Below, in pieces: positions 17,785-26,078 of a stretch of DNA of 64,000 nucleotides. The translations under genes were made by a program, and so were the position numbers. Source of the stretch: Tropicimonas sediminicola (lineage in GTDB: Bacteria; Pseudomonadota; Alphaproteobacteria; Rhodobacterales; Rhodobacteraceae); assembly GCF_900188335.1 (NCBI RefSeq), contig NZ_FZOY01000001.1, forward strand, positions 310,001 to 374,000. Reading direction: 5' to 3'. Within the stretch, counting starts at the first letter, position 1. The number at the start of each line of letters is the position of its first letter. The notes beneath the pieces were generated by a model, which worked only from the letters and a program-made list of their open reading frames with translations, searched no databases and was not told the origin of the DNA.

Positions 17785-17817
17785 GGGGCGCGTCGCCAAC
17801 AGGCGGCGCGCCCTTTC
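17785..17817 (+). terminator. Rho-independent terminator of the hsp20 gene
   Basis: GGGGCGCGTCGCC pairs with GGCGGCGCGCCC around an AACA loop, followed by TTTCC; 28 bases after the stop. Confidence 0.7.
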
Positions 17818-17829
17818 CGTTCGGGCCTG

Positions 17830-18825
17830 TCAGGCGCTGCGATCGAAGAGCAGCACCTGGCCCATGCCGCAATCGGTGTCGATCACGAAACCTTCGGAGA
17901 TCAGCCGCCCGAGGATCGCGGTATGGGTGGCCTTGTCGACGAGCGACGGGTGGAACTCGACCAGCAGCCGCTCGATCCCCGCGAGGTCGAGCCGGGCGAG
18001 GATGTCGTACTCCGCGCCTTCGATATCCATGATCAGGAAACTCGGCGCATAGGCGGCGATGGCCCGCGCGCCATCGACCCCCGGCACCTCGACGCTGCCG
18101 GCGTCGCCCTCGTCGAGCAGTGAGGCGGCCCAGAACCCGTGATGGCTGAGCGCGAGCTGCACCGGCCCGTCTGTCACGCCATAGGCGGCATGTTCGAGAT
18201 CGAAGGAGACGCCGTTGAGTGCGCGGTTCTGCTCGATCACCGGGATCAGGCGCGGGTTTGCCTCTGCCGAGCGCCACTGGATGCCCTGCTGCCCCGAGAG
18301 CGTCGCGCAGGCGACGTAGCCCAGCCCGGCACCGAGCTCCAGCACACGGTCGCCCGGGCGCAGCGCGTGGCGGGCCATGGCGACCTCGTGGGATTCGTAG
18401 CTGCCGCCGGCCAGTCCGCGCAGCACCCGCGGTTCGACGGCCGTACGCGGCACGGCGAGGGTCACGCCGTCCATGGCGATCCTGCCGCCTTTCCAGGCTT
18501 CCAGGAAACGCCCGATCCAGATCGGCCCGTTCGAGGCGACACCGGCCGCTTCGAGTTGGTCGCAGATGGCGTCGATCCCGGCGGCATCGCCCCGCTCGAC
18601 CTGCAGGCGCAGCAGCGCCTGGAGGATGCCGGGCTTCGCGGGGCTGTCCTCGAGCTCCTGCTCGAGCCCCGCTATCGCGGCCTCGGCGTCGGTCTCGGCC
18701 AGCAGTTCCAAACGCGCGAGCCGCTGCCAGGGCTTGGGGTTCGCCGCCTTGCCGGCCGCCTCGATGCGCTGGCGCCGCAGGCGCGTCGGAAGAGAGTTCT
18801 GCTGGAGCAGGGCGGGAATGACCAT
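17830..18825 (-). CDS. FkbM-family SAM-dependent methyltransferase
   Basis: 331 aa. Residues 1-110 are helical and charged, perhaps a TPR-like repeat region. The methyltransferase half has the SAM loop VLELGAGLGY (161-170) and the FkbM motif MDIEGAEYDI (266-275). FkbM proteins usually O-methylate sugars or polyketides; the acceptor is unknown here. No signal peptide. It is an isolated gene between the hsp20 terminator and the vWA operon, facing the latter's 3' end on the same strand with a 73-base gap. Confidence 0.75.
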   Translation of the reverse strand: MVIPALLQQNSLPTRLRRQRIEAAGKAANPKPWQRLARLELLAETDAEAAIAGLEQELEDSPAKPGILQALLRLQVERGDAAGIDAICDQLEAAGVASNGPIWIGRFLEAWKGGRIAMDGVTLAVPRTAVEPRVLRGLAGGSYESHEVAMARHALRPGDRVLELGAGLGYVACATLSGQQGIQWRSAEANPRLIPVIEQNRALNGVSFDLEHAAYGVTDGPVQLALSHHGFWAASLLDEGDAGSVEVPGVDGARAIAAYAPSFLIMDIEGAEYDILARLDLAGIERLLVEFHPSLVDKATHTAILGRLISEGFVIDTDCGMGQVLLFDRSA

Positions 18826-18898
18826 GGCGGCGAATCCTGTGTCGGCGTCGCTCCTTTAAACGAGCGGGCCGCTCGGGATGCAAGCGGCCCGCTGGGGG

Positions 18899-20875
18899 CT
18901 ACCGCGCTGCGTCCAGCGTCTCGGCCAGCCGCATCAGCCGGAGCGCCTCGCTGCGGTAGCCGAACCGGTCCTCGCCGCGGGCGCCCTCGGCCAGGGCGAT
19001 GGCGTGGCCCCAGGACCACTCGCCGGTATAGAGGCCGTTGCGCAGGAGCTGGCCGAAGCCGGCGATGGCGATTGCGAAACGGGCCTCGGCATCGGCCTCC
19101 TGTGCCTCTGCCGCAATCGGGGCCTCGATGAGCTGGCTCGCGGCCTCGCCCGGGGCCTTGTAGCGCAGCCGCAGGAAGCCCAGCTCGCCGTCGGCTGCCT
19201 CTACGGGCGTCTCCGGGCCATAGCGCAGCGGCTCGTTGAGCACGGCAGGCGACCCCACGGGTGTGACCTCGTAGAGCGCGGTTACCTGGTGGCCTGCACC
19301 GATCTCGCCGGCATCGACGCGGTCGTTGTTGAAATCCTCGCGCCGCAGCGCGCGGGTCTCGTAGCCGATCAGCCGGTATTCGGCGACCTCGGCGGGGTTG
19401 AACTCGAGCTGGATCTTGACGTCCTCGGCGATCGGGAAGAGCTGGCCCGTCAGCTGGTCCACCAGCACCTTCTGGGCCTCGGCGATGGTGTCGATATAGG
19501 CGGCCTGCCCGTTGCCGTTCTGCGCCAGCGCCTGCATCAGCGCGTCGTTCAGGTTGCCGCGCCCGAACCCGAGGACGGAGAGGTAGATACCGTCCTCGCG
19601 CTTGCGCGCCACGTCGGCCTTGAGCGCCTCCGGGTCCGAGGGACCAACGTTGAAATCGCCGTCCGTCGCCAGGATCACCCGCGTCACCTCGCCCGCGCCC
19701 GCCATGCCGCGCGCGACCTCGTAGGCCTGGTCGAGCCCAGCCTGCCCGGCGGTCGAGCCGCCGGCCTCGAGCCGGTCCAGCGCGCCTAGGATGGCGGCGC
19801 GGTCGCTGGCTGGCGTGGGCGCCAGCACCTCGCCCGCGCTGCCGGCATAGGTCACGATCGCCACCTGGTCCTCGGGGCGGAGCTGGCCCAGCATCAGCCG
19901 GAAGGATTGCGCGAGCAGCCCCAGCCGGTCCGGGCCCTGCATCGAGCCGGAGGTGTCGATCAGGAACACCAGGTTCAGCGGCGGCCGGGCCTCGGTCTCG
20001 GGCATCACGCCCTGCAGGCCGATCTGCAGGATCCGCGTGTCCGGGTTCCAGGGCGTCGGGCTGAGCGACGTCGAGACCGAGAACGGAGCGTCGCCGGGCG
20101 ACGGGGCGGGGTAGGCATAGGGGAAGTAGTTCACCATCTCCTCGATCCGCACGGCGTCGGGCGAAGGCAACTGTCCGTTCATCAGCGAGGAGCGGACGAT
20201 CGACCATGAGGCGGTGTCCACGTCGACGGAGAAGGTCGAGACGGGCTCTTCCGCCGTGACCTTGACCGGGTTCGCCTCGGCATTCGTGAAGGCTTCCGTG
20301 TCCGTCGCCGGGGCGAGCCGCACGGCCGCGTCCATATCCGCCGCCATCTTGGCCGCGGCGGGGGCTTCCGCCCGCAAGGCGGTGGTCGCGGCCATCGGCG
20401 CGGCGACCTCGGCCATCGGCGCGGGCATGGCCTCGTCCGCGAGCGGGGCGAGCTCCGTCGTGTCCGCGCGCGGTGCGGGAGCAAGGCTGCGACCCGCAGG
20501 GGCGTCGCTCTCCGCAAGGGCTTCGCTCTCCTGTTCGGGCTGGCCGAGCTGCACCGGCTGCCTGAGCGTTTCCGGCGGCAGCACGAGGAACAGCGCGAGC
20601 CCGGCCGTTACCAGTCCGGTCGTCGCGGCCAGCCCGGCGCGCGTGGTCATTGCATGGAACATCGTCTCACCTCCGTCGATCAGTCGCGCGATCCATCCGC
20701 GCTCGGAGGTGGGACGGACGGGGGCGGCGTTTTCTTGGCGGCCGGATTCGGATGCCGTGTCGAATTCCGCGTCGAAACGGGCCATCGCCGCACCGAGATC
20801 GGCGGCCTTGCGGGTCGTGTCGGGGGCGGGCGTGGATTTGAGGGCCTTGCGCAGGCGGTCGAGATCGTCAGTCAT
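18899..20875 (-). CDS. von Willebrand A domain protein (YfbK-like), coupled to an ECF sigma factor
   Basis: 658 aa. Order: N-terminal cytosolic stretch with DLDRLRKALKSTPAPD, one transmembrane segment (about 79-99), a long Ala/Pro/Glu-rich linker (100-200), a vWA domain with intact MIDAS start DTSGS (307-311), and a C-terminal DUF3520-like part. The layout fits an inner-membrane protein with a periplasmic metal-dependent adhesion domain. The start overlaps the sigma-factor stop as ATGA, so the two are made together. The cytosolic N-terminus could restrain the sigma factor, but that is inference; no classical anti-sigma zinc finger is seen. Confidence 0.82.
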   Translation of the reverse strand: MTDDLDRLRKALKSTPAPDTTRKAADLGAAMARFDAEFDTASESGRQENAAPVRPTSERGWIARLIDGGETMFHAMTTRAGLAATTGLVTAGLALFLVLPPETLRQPVQLGQPEQESEALAESDAPAGRSLAPAPRADTTELAPLADEAMPAPMAEVAAPMAATTALRAEAPAAAKMAADMDAAVRLAPATDTEAFTNAEANPVKVTAEEPVSTFSVDVDTASWSIVRSSLMNGQLPSPDAVRIEEMVNYFPYAYPAPSPGDAPFSVSTSLSPTPWNPDTRILQIGLQGVMPETEARPPLNLVFLIDTSGSMQGPDRLGLLAQSFRLMLGQLRPEDQVAIVTYAGSAGEVLAPTPASDRAAILGALDRLEAGGSTAGQAGLDQAYEVARGMAGAGEVTRVILATDGDFNVGPSDPEALKADVARKREDGIYLSVLGFGRGNLNDALMQALAQNGNGQAAYIDTIAEAQKVLVDQLTGQLFPIAEDVKIQLEFNPAEVAEYRLIGYETRALRREDFNNDRVDAGEIGAGHQVTALYEVTPVGSPAVLNEPLRYGPETPVEAADGELGFLRLRYKAPGEAASQLIEAPIAAEAQEADAEARFAIAIAGFGQLLRNGLYTGEWSWGHAIALAEGARGEDRFGYRSEALRLMRLAETLDAAR

Positions 20876-21414
20876 TCCATATCCTCCGCGGCGCGGGCGC
20901 GCAGAGCCTTCTTCACCTCCGACATGCGCCAGGCGACAGTGCCCTCGGAGAGGCCGAGCACGCTGGCGGCCTCGGCCTGGGTCAACTCCTCGGCAAGGAT
21001 CAGAACGGCGGTGTCGCGCAGGTCGGGTTTCAACGTGGCCATGGCCTCGGCCAGCCAGTCGGTGGCGGCGCGGCTCTCGCTGTCGGCAGCGCGGCGGGCG
21101 ACTTCCCAGTCGCCCCAGCCGTCGGCGGCGCGGGCGTGGCTTGCGGAGCGTCGGCGGCGGTCGTGGGCGGCGTTCACCGCGACCCGGTAGAGCCAGGTGG
21201 TGAACCGAGCCTCGCCCCGAAAGCCCCGCAACTTGGCAGGCAGGGCGAGGCAGATATCCTGGGTCAGGTCCTCGGCCTCGGCCCGCTGTCCGGTGAGGCG
21301 CATCGCAAAGGCGAACAGCCGATCGTAGTGCCGCCCGAGCAGGGCGGCAAAGGCATCGCGGTCGCCGCCTGCGGCGGCCCGGGCCAGGGCTTCGTCATCG
21401 GTCATCATGCGCAT
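20872..21414 (-). CDS. ECF-type RNA polymerase sigma factor
   Basis: 180 aa with sigma-70 region 2 (DRLFAFAMRLTGQRAEAEDLTQDICLAL, RFTTWLYRVAVNAAHDRRRR) and region 4 (LTQAEAASVLGLSEGTVAWRM), without regions 1 and 3, so it belongs to the extracytoplasmic-function group. ATGs at 21414, 21408 and 21405 are possible starts. It is translationally coupled to the vWA protein, a pairing that suggests signal-controlled expression of envelope genes. I see no second copy of a promoter motif that could be assigned as its target. Confidence 0.88.
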   Translation of the reverse strand: MRMMTDDEALARAAAGGDRDAFAALLGRHYDRLFAFAMRLTGQRAEAEDLTQDICLALPAKLRGFRGEARFTTWLYRVAVNAAHDRRRRSASHARAADGWGDWEVARRAADSESRAATDWLAEAMATLKPDLRDTAVLILAEELTQAEAASVLGLSEGTVAWRMSEVKKALRARAAEDME

Positions 21415-21489
21415 TTCACCGGGTATGACGCGGCCCGGACGCCGATCCTTGGGAGGCCGGCCACGATCTTTCGCCGCCGGCCGGAAGGA

Positions 21490-22053
21490 TCACTCGCCGT
21501 CGAGCAGCGGGTCGATCCGGTTGGCCCTGAACTTGCGCCAGCGCGACCAGATCGCGAGCCACAGGCAACCCAGCACGAAGAGGATGGAGATCGACACCCA
21601 GGGAATGATCCGGACATCGGGCCCTTCGACCGGCTTCACGCTGATCGCGTTCGGGTAGATCGAGAAATACTGGTTCCGCCAGCCGTATCGCTTGATCGCC
21701 ACCCACTTCGGGTTCTCCTGCGTCGAACGCATGTCGGTCGCCCTTGTGTGCAGGTTCGACGTGTTGAACTTGAAATAGGGCGGCCAGCCCCAGCCAGTGT
21801 CCTCGTTGCGATAGACCATGTCCTTGCCGCTCGACTTCTTGGCATTGATGAAGTGGACATCGCGGCTCGGGATTCCGGTGGCCTCGCCGGTGTTGGAATC
21901 CGCCCAGAAGATCGAGTTCTCGCCATAGTCGATCCGGCGTACCTCGGTATCGACGATCCGCACGACGTCATTGCGCGGCAGGGTGTAATGCAGGAACGAG
22001 CCGACAATGACGACGATCACCAGCCAGAAGGTCCATTTGATGTAGTACCACAT
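21490..22053 (-). CDS. DUF1523 family membrane protein
   Basis: 187 aa. An N-terminal membrane segment (WTFWLVIVVIVGSFLHY) and a C-terminal one (IPWVSISILFVLGCLWLAIW) enclose a soluble periplasmic domain with RNEDTGWGWPPYFKFNTSN, the typical DUF1523 core. The domain is rich in aromatic residues. The family has no known function. It lies in a minus-strand run of small membrane proteins, nine bases after the next upstream gene, and 75 bases ahead of the ECF sigma gene. Confidence 0.8.
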   Translation of the reverse strand: MWYYIKWTFWLVIVVIVGSFLHYTLPRNDVVRIVDTEVRRIDYGENSIFWADSNTGEATGIPSRDVHFINAKKSSGKDMVYRNEDTGWGWPPYFKFNTSNLHTRATDMRSTQENPKWVAIKRYGWRNQYFSIYPNAISVKPVEGPDVRIIPWVSISILFVLGCLWLAIWSRWRKFRANRIDPLLDGE

Positions 22054-22062
22054 GGGGTAGCC

Positions 22063-22329
22063 TCATCTGTAATTCGTGAAGTAGATGATGGTGCCGATGA
22101 GCAGGATCGGCACGATGTAGACGCCGAGGATGAGCTTGCGGCGCAGCGACGAGTCGTAGGCCTCCAGCCCGTCCCGCACGAAGGCCTCCCGGTCGCCCTC
22201 TCCGATCTCCTCGTCCCATTCCCGCTCCAGCTTCTCGCGCCGGACGGACCGCGAGTAGAGCGAGAGGCTGACGTAGACAACGCTCAGCGCCACGAAGAGG
22301 ATCAGCAGGAGTTTTGCCAGCGCAGCCAT
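22063..22329 (-). CDS. small two-TM membrane protein (88 aa)
   Basis: MAALAKLLLILFVALSVVYV forms the first membrane segment and KLILGVYIVPILLIGTIIYF the second, with a charged cytosolic loop (RSVRREKLEREWDEEIGEGD) between. I do not recognise the family. It is only nine bases from the DUF1523 start, so a functional pair is likely. The region upstream contains no strong SD, only GAAGGTGGG about 16 bases away. Confidence 0.65.
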   Translation of the reverse strand: MAALAKLLLILFVALSVVYVSLSLYSRSVRREKLEREWDEEIGEGDREAFVRDGLEAYDSSLRRKLILGVYIVPILLIGTIIYFTNYR

Positions 22330-22450
22330 ACGGTTCTTGTCCCACCTTCCCGTCGTGGTCGATCCGGGGGGCGCATCGGGCCCCGTTTCTTCCCTGATAC
22401 CGCGCTTGCAGCCGTTGCGCGATACCGGATTTCTCAAAAGGCAGGCTATC

Positions 22451-22678
22451 TTAGCCTTCGGAGCGCCGTCCGCGGGCGAGCCACCGTCGCAGCGTGAGCA
22501 AGAGCCAGCGCAACGCGAGCACCACGGCCACGGCCAGCATCCAGCCCAGGGCCACGTCGACGGCATGGAGCGCCGCGGCGAGGGCCGGGTCGTCCGCGTC
22601 GACATGGTGCCCGGCGAGCCAGCGCAGGCCGAATCCCCCGGCCATGAGCCCGCTCAGGGCCTTCTGCTTCCAGTTCAT
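22451..22678 (-). CDS. small membrane protein (75 aa)
   Basis: Starts MNWKQKALSGLMAGGFGLRW. It has one clear membrane segment (LGWMLAVAVVLALRWLLLTL), a second weaker hydrophobic region at the N-terminus, and a basic C-terminus (RRWLARGRRSEG). The in-frame extension upstream to 22843 is GC-rich without conserved look, so the ATG at 22678 is preferred. Function unknown. It is divergent from the M20 deacylase and 121 bases from the next minus-strand gene. Confidence 0.5.
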   Translation of the reverse strand: MNWKQKALSGLMAGGFGLRWLAGHHVDADDPALAAALHAVDVALGWMLAVAVVLALRWLLLTLRRWLARGRRSEG

Positions 22679-22834
22679 CCGTCCTCGCAGGGGCCAGTTC
22701 CGGCCGGAACCATAGCCTCCGTCCCGGGGGACGTCATCGGCGATCTGGGCTGCCGCAGCGGCAGGGGCGTCGAAGGGGCCGCTCTCGGCACATGCCCCAT
22801 TGTCGACGGCGCGGGCCGGGACTAGCCTCCGCCC

Positions 22835-24133
22835 ATGGCTCAAGACATCGAAACCAGACTGGTCGCTGCAATCGCCGCGCGCAGGGACTCCCTGATCGGC
22901 CTCACGCAGGACCTGATCCGCATCCCGACGCTCAACCCGCCGGGGCGCAACTACCGGGAAATCTGCGATTATCTCGACGGGCGGCTGTCAGGCTCGGGGT
23001 TCACGGTCGAGCTGATACGGGCCGAGGGCGCGCTGGCCGACAGCGACGCGCATCCGCGCTGGAACATCATCGCGCGTCGCGAGGGCCGGCGGGCGGGCGA
23101 GACGGTCCATTTCAACTCCCACCACGACGTGGTGGAGGTGGGCAACGGCTGGTCGGTCGATCCGTTCGGCGGCGACCTGATCGACGGGCGCGTCTATGGC
23201 CGCGGGGCCTGCGACATGAAGGGGGGGCTCGCGGCTTCCATCATCGCTGCGGAGGCCTTCATCGCGACCTGCCCGGATTTCGCCGGGGCGGTGGAGATCT
23301 CAGCCACCGCCGACGAGGAATCCGGCGGCTACGGCGGCGTCGCCTACCTGGCGGAGAAAGGCTGGTTCCACCCGTCGCGCGTACAGCACGTCATCATCCC
23401 CGAGCCGCTCAACAAGGACCGGATCTGCCTCGGCCATCGCGGTGTCTGGTGGGCGGAGATCGAGACCAAGGGGCGGATCGCTCACGGCTCGATGCCGTTC
23501 CTCGGCGATTGCGCCGTGCGCCACATGGGGGCAGTCCTCGCCGAGATGGAGGCGACGCTCTTCCCGCTGCTCGCCAGCAAGCGGACGGCGATGCCGGTCG
23601 TGCCCGATGGGGCCAAACAATCCACGCTGAACATCAACGCCATCCATGGCGGCGAACCGGAGCAGGACCCGGATTACACGGGCCTGCCGGCGCCCTGTGT
23701 TCCCGACCGCTGCCGGATCACCATCGACCGGCGCTTCCTGATCGAGGAGGACATTGCCGAGGTGAAGGCCGAGGTGGCGGCGATGCTGGAACGGGTCAAG
23801 GCGGAGCGGCCGAGCTTCGACTACGAGATCCGGGACCTCTTCGAGGTGCAGCCCAGCATGACCGAAGAGGACGCCCCCGTGGTGCGGACGGTGGCGCGCG
23901 CGATCGAGAAGGTGCTCGCGACGCGCCCCGATTACGTCGTCAGCCCCGGCACCTACGACCAGAAACACATCGACCGCATCGGCCGGCTCAAGAACTGCAT
24001 CGCCTATGGCCCGGGAATTCTCGACCTTGCGCACCAGCCTGACGAGTGGGTCGGCGTGCAGGACATGGTGGACAGCGCCACGGTGATGGCGCTGACCCTG
24101 GCCGAACTGCTGCTGCCGGACGCGGGCGCATGA
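22835..24133 (+). CDS. M20-family deacylase/peptidase (ArgE/DapE/ACY1 group)
   Basis: 432 aa zinc-dependent amidohydrolase. Metal ligands are visible as H96/D98 (NSHHDVV), D127 (RGACDMKGG) and the general base E161 with E162 (ADEESGG). A dimerisation domain follows the first catalytic half. Relatives remove acyl groups from amino acids or split small peptides. The substrate is not determined. The gene stands 179 bases before a peptide-type ABC transporter on the same strand, so it may process the imported compound. Confidence 0.85.
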   Translation: MAQDIETRLVAAIAARRDSLIGLTQDLIRIPTLNPPGRNYREICDYLDGRLSGSGFTVELIRAEGALADSDAHPRWNIIARREGRRAGETVHFNSHHDVVEVGNGWSVDPFGGDLIDGRVYGRGACDMKGGLAASIIAAEAFIATCPDFAGAVEISATADEESGGYGGVAYLAEKGWFHPSRVQHVIIPEPLNKDRICLGHRGVWWAEIETKGRIAHGSMPFLGDCAVRHMGAVLAEMEATLFPLLASKRTAMPVVPDGAKQSTLNINAIHGGEPEQDPDYTGLPAPCVPDRCRITIDRRFLIEEDIAEVKAEVAAMLERVKAERPSFDYEIRDLFEVQPSMTEEDAPVVRTVARAIEKVLATRPDYVVSPGTYDQKHIDRIGRLKNCIAYGPGILDLAHQPDEWVGVQDMVDSATVMALTLAELLLPDAGA

Positions 24134-24229
24134 GGCGCCAGCGCGGCGCTCGCGCCTGTCCGGGGTGGCTTGCGCGGGCTTGCGGCGCGGGATCCGGGTA
24201 TCTGATCCAGGAAGAGGCTGCGGCACTAT

Positions 24230-24250
24230 CTTCTTGGCAAAAATACCCAA
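24230..24250 (-). repeat. possible degenerate copy of the dispersed GGATATTT motif
   Basis: On the minus strand GGGTATTTTTGCCAAGAAGA resembles the GGATAYTTYYGGACAGAAGA words found elsewhere in the window. A short GGATC/GATCC stem lies on its other side, so the arrangement differs from the better copies. The rest of 24134-24312 holds nothing I recognise. Confidence 0.35.
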
Positions 24251-24312
24251 ATCCGACCGTGCCGGCTCACGCGGCGTTTGAATGATGCTCCGAAATCCTT
24301 AGGCTCCGCCGC

Positions 24313-25260
24313 ATGGTTCATTATGCCGCCACGCGTCTTGTCTCGCTCGCCCTGTCGCTGATCGCGGCGAGCCTGGTGATCTTTGCGGTGGTGGAAGTCA
24401 TTCCCGGCGATCCCGCCGCCTACATGCTGGGGCTCAATGCCTCGCCCGAGGCGGTTGAGGCGCTTCGGCGGGATCTTGGGCTGACCGGGGGGCTGGTCGA
24501 GCGCTATCTCTCCTGGGCGGGCGGGATGCTGCGCGGCGATTTCGGCACCTCCTACACCTATCGCGTGCCGGTGGCCGAACTGGTGGTGCAGCGGCTCGGC
24601 GTCTCGCTGCCGCTGGCGCTCTACGCCCTCGCGCTCTCGACCCTGATCGCCCTGCCGATCGGAATGCTCGCGGCGGCCCGGCGGGGGCGGGCGGTCGATT
24701 ACGGCATCATGGGGGTGACGCAGCTTGGCATCGCAGTGCCGAACTTCTGGTTCGCGATGCTGCTGGTCGTGCTGCTGGCGATCACGTGGCAGGTCTTTCC
24801 CGCCGGTGGCTTTCCCGGCTGGGACGCCGGGGTCGGGCCGGCGCTTCGGGCGCTCACGCTGCCGGCGGTGGCGCTGGCGCTGCCGCAGGCCTCGATCCTC
24901 GCCCGCGTGATGCGCTCGGCGCTGATCGACACGCTTGGGCAGGATTATATCCGGACGGCGCGGGCCAAGGGGCTGTCGGAAGGGCAGGCGATCCGCAATC
25001 ACGGGGTGCGCAACGCGCTGATCCCCGTGCTCACGATCATCGGGCTGCAGTTTTCCTTCCTGCTGGCCGGGGCGATCATCATCGAGAAGGTCTTCTTCCT
25101 GCCCGGGCTCGGGCTGCTGATCTTCCAGGGGATCACGCAGCGCGACCTGGTGGTGGTGGAATCGGTGGTGATGCTGCTGGTCTTCGCGGTGATCGTGGTG
25201 ACCTTCCTCGTCGACCTCGCCTACGCGGCGGTCGACCCGCGGCTGAGGCACGGGCGATGA
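24313..25260 (+). CDS. ABC transporter permease, DppB type
   Basis: 315 aa inner-membrane permease with six predicted segments. The N-terminus (RLVSLALSLIAASLVIFAVV) and the phrase GDPAAYMLG are typical of DppB/OppB. The coupling loop GLSEGQAIRNHGVRNALIPV is the EAA motif that contacts the ATPase. It transports peptides or other dipeptide-like solutes (opines, nickel and glutathione are known for relatives). It is first of a three-gene operon. No solute-binding protein precedes it. Confidence 0.9.
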   Translation: MVHYAATRLVSLALSLIAASLVIFAVVEVIPGDPAAYMLGLNASPEAVEALRRDLGLTGGLVERYLSWAGGMLRGDFGTSYTYRVPVAELVVQRLGVSLPLALYALALSTLIALPIGMLAAARRGRAVDYGIMGVTQLGIAVPNFWFAMLLVVLLAITWQVFPAGGFPGWDAGVGPALRALTLPAVALALPQASILARVMRSALIDTLGQDYIRTARAKGLSEGQAIRNHGVRNALIPVLTIIGLQFSFLLAGAIIIEKVFFLPGLGLLIFQGITQRDLVVVESVVMLLVFAVIVVTFLVDLAYAAVDPRLRHGR

Positions 25261-26078
25261 GGGTGCCGGTGCAACTCGTTCTCGGGGCGGCGCTCTTTGC
25301 GCTGTTCCTCGGCGCGGCGCTCCTGTCTCTGGTCTGGACGCCCTTCCCGGTGACCGATCTCGACATCGCGGCCAAGCTGGCGCCTCCGGGGGGCGGGCAC
25401 CTGCTCGGCACCGATCACCTCGGGCGCGACATGCTCTCGATGCTGATGGCCGGCGCGCGCACCTCGATCGCCGTGGCGCTGGTGGCCGTCGGCATCGGCA
25501 TCCTGCTCGGCGTGCCGCTTGGGCTGGCGGCGGCGGCGCGGCGCGGTTCGCTGCTCGACGAGGTGATCATGCGCGGCAACGACCTGATCTTCGCTTTTCC
25601 CTCGCTGGTGATCGCGATCCTGATCACCGCGGTCTTCGGCCCCTCGGCGCTCAACGCGATCCTGGCGATCGGGATCTTCAACATCCCCGTCTTCGCCCGC
25701 GTGGCGCGGGGAGCGGCGCTGACCGTCTGGCCGCGGGAGTTCATCCTGGCGGCAAGGGTGGCGGGCAAGGGCGCGGCGCTGATCTCGGCCGAGCATATCC
25801 TGCCCAACATCGCCAATCTGCTGGTGGTGCAGGGAACGATCCAGTTCTCTATGGGTGTTCTGGCCGAGGCCGGGCTCTCCTATGTCGGGCTTGGCGCGCA
25901 GCCCCCGACTCCCTCCTGGGGGCGGATGCTGGCTGATGCGCAGACCTTCTTCTACGGCTACCCGCGGCTCGCGATCCTGCCGGGGCTCTGTATCGTGCTG
26001 ACAGTGCTGGGGCTCAACCTGATGGGGGACGGGCTGCGCGACCTGCTCGACCCGCGGCTTCGGAGGAATGTCCGGTGA
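25257..26078 (+). CDS. ABC transporter permease, DppC type
   Basis: 273 aa. N-terminal segment LVLGAALFALFLGAALLSLVW, then HLLGTDHLGRDMLSMLMAGA, the signature of DppC/OppC permeases. The EAA loop is REFILAARVAGKGAALISAEHILPN. It pairs with the DppB-type subunit as the membrane channel. Its ATG overlaps the previous stop codon (ATGA), and its own stop overlaps the GTG of the ATPase gene, so all three are co-translated. Confidence 0.9.
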   Translation: MRVPVQLVLGAALFALFLGAALLSLVWTPFPVTDLDIAAKLAPPGGGHLLGTDHLGRDMLSMLMAGARTSIAVALVAVGIGILLGVPLGLAAAARRGSLLDEVIMRGNDLIFAFPSLVIAILITAVFGPSALNAILAIGIFNIPVFARVARGAALTVWPREFILAARVAGKGAALISAEHILPNIANLLVVQGTIQFSMGVLAEAGLSYVGLGAQPPTPSWGRMLADAQTFFYGYPRLAILPGLCIVLTVLGLNLMGDGLRDLLDPRLRRNVR

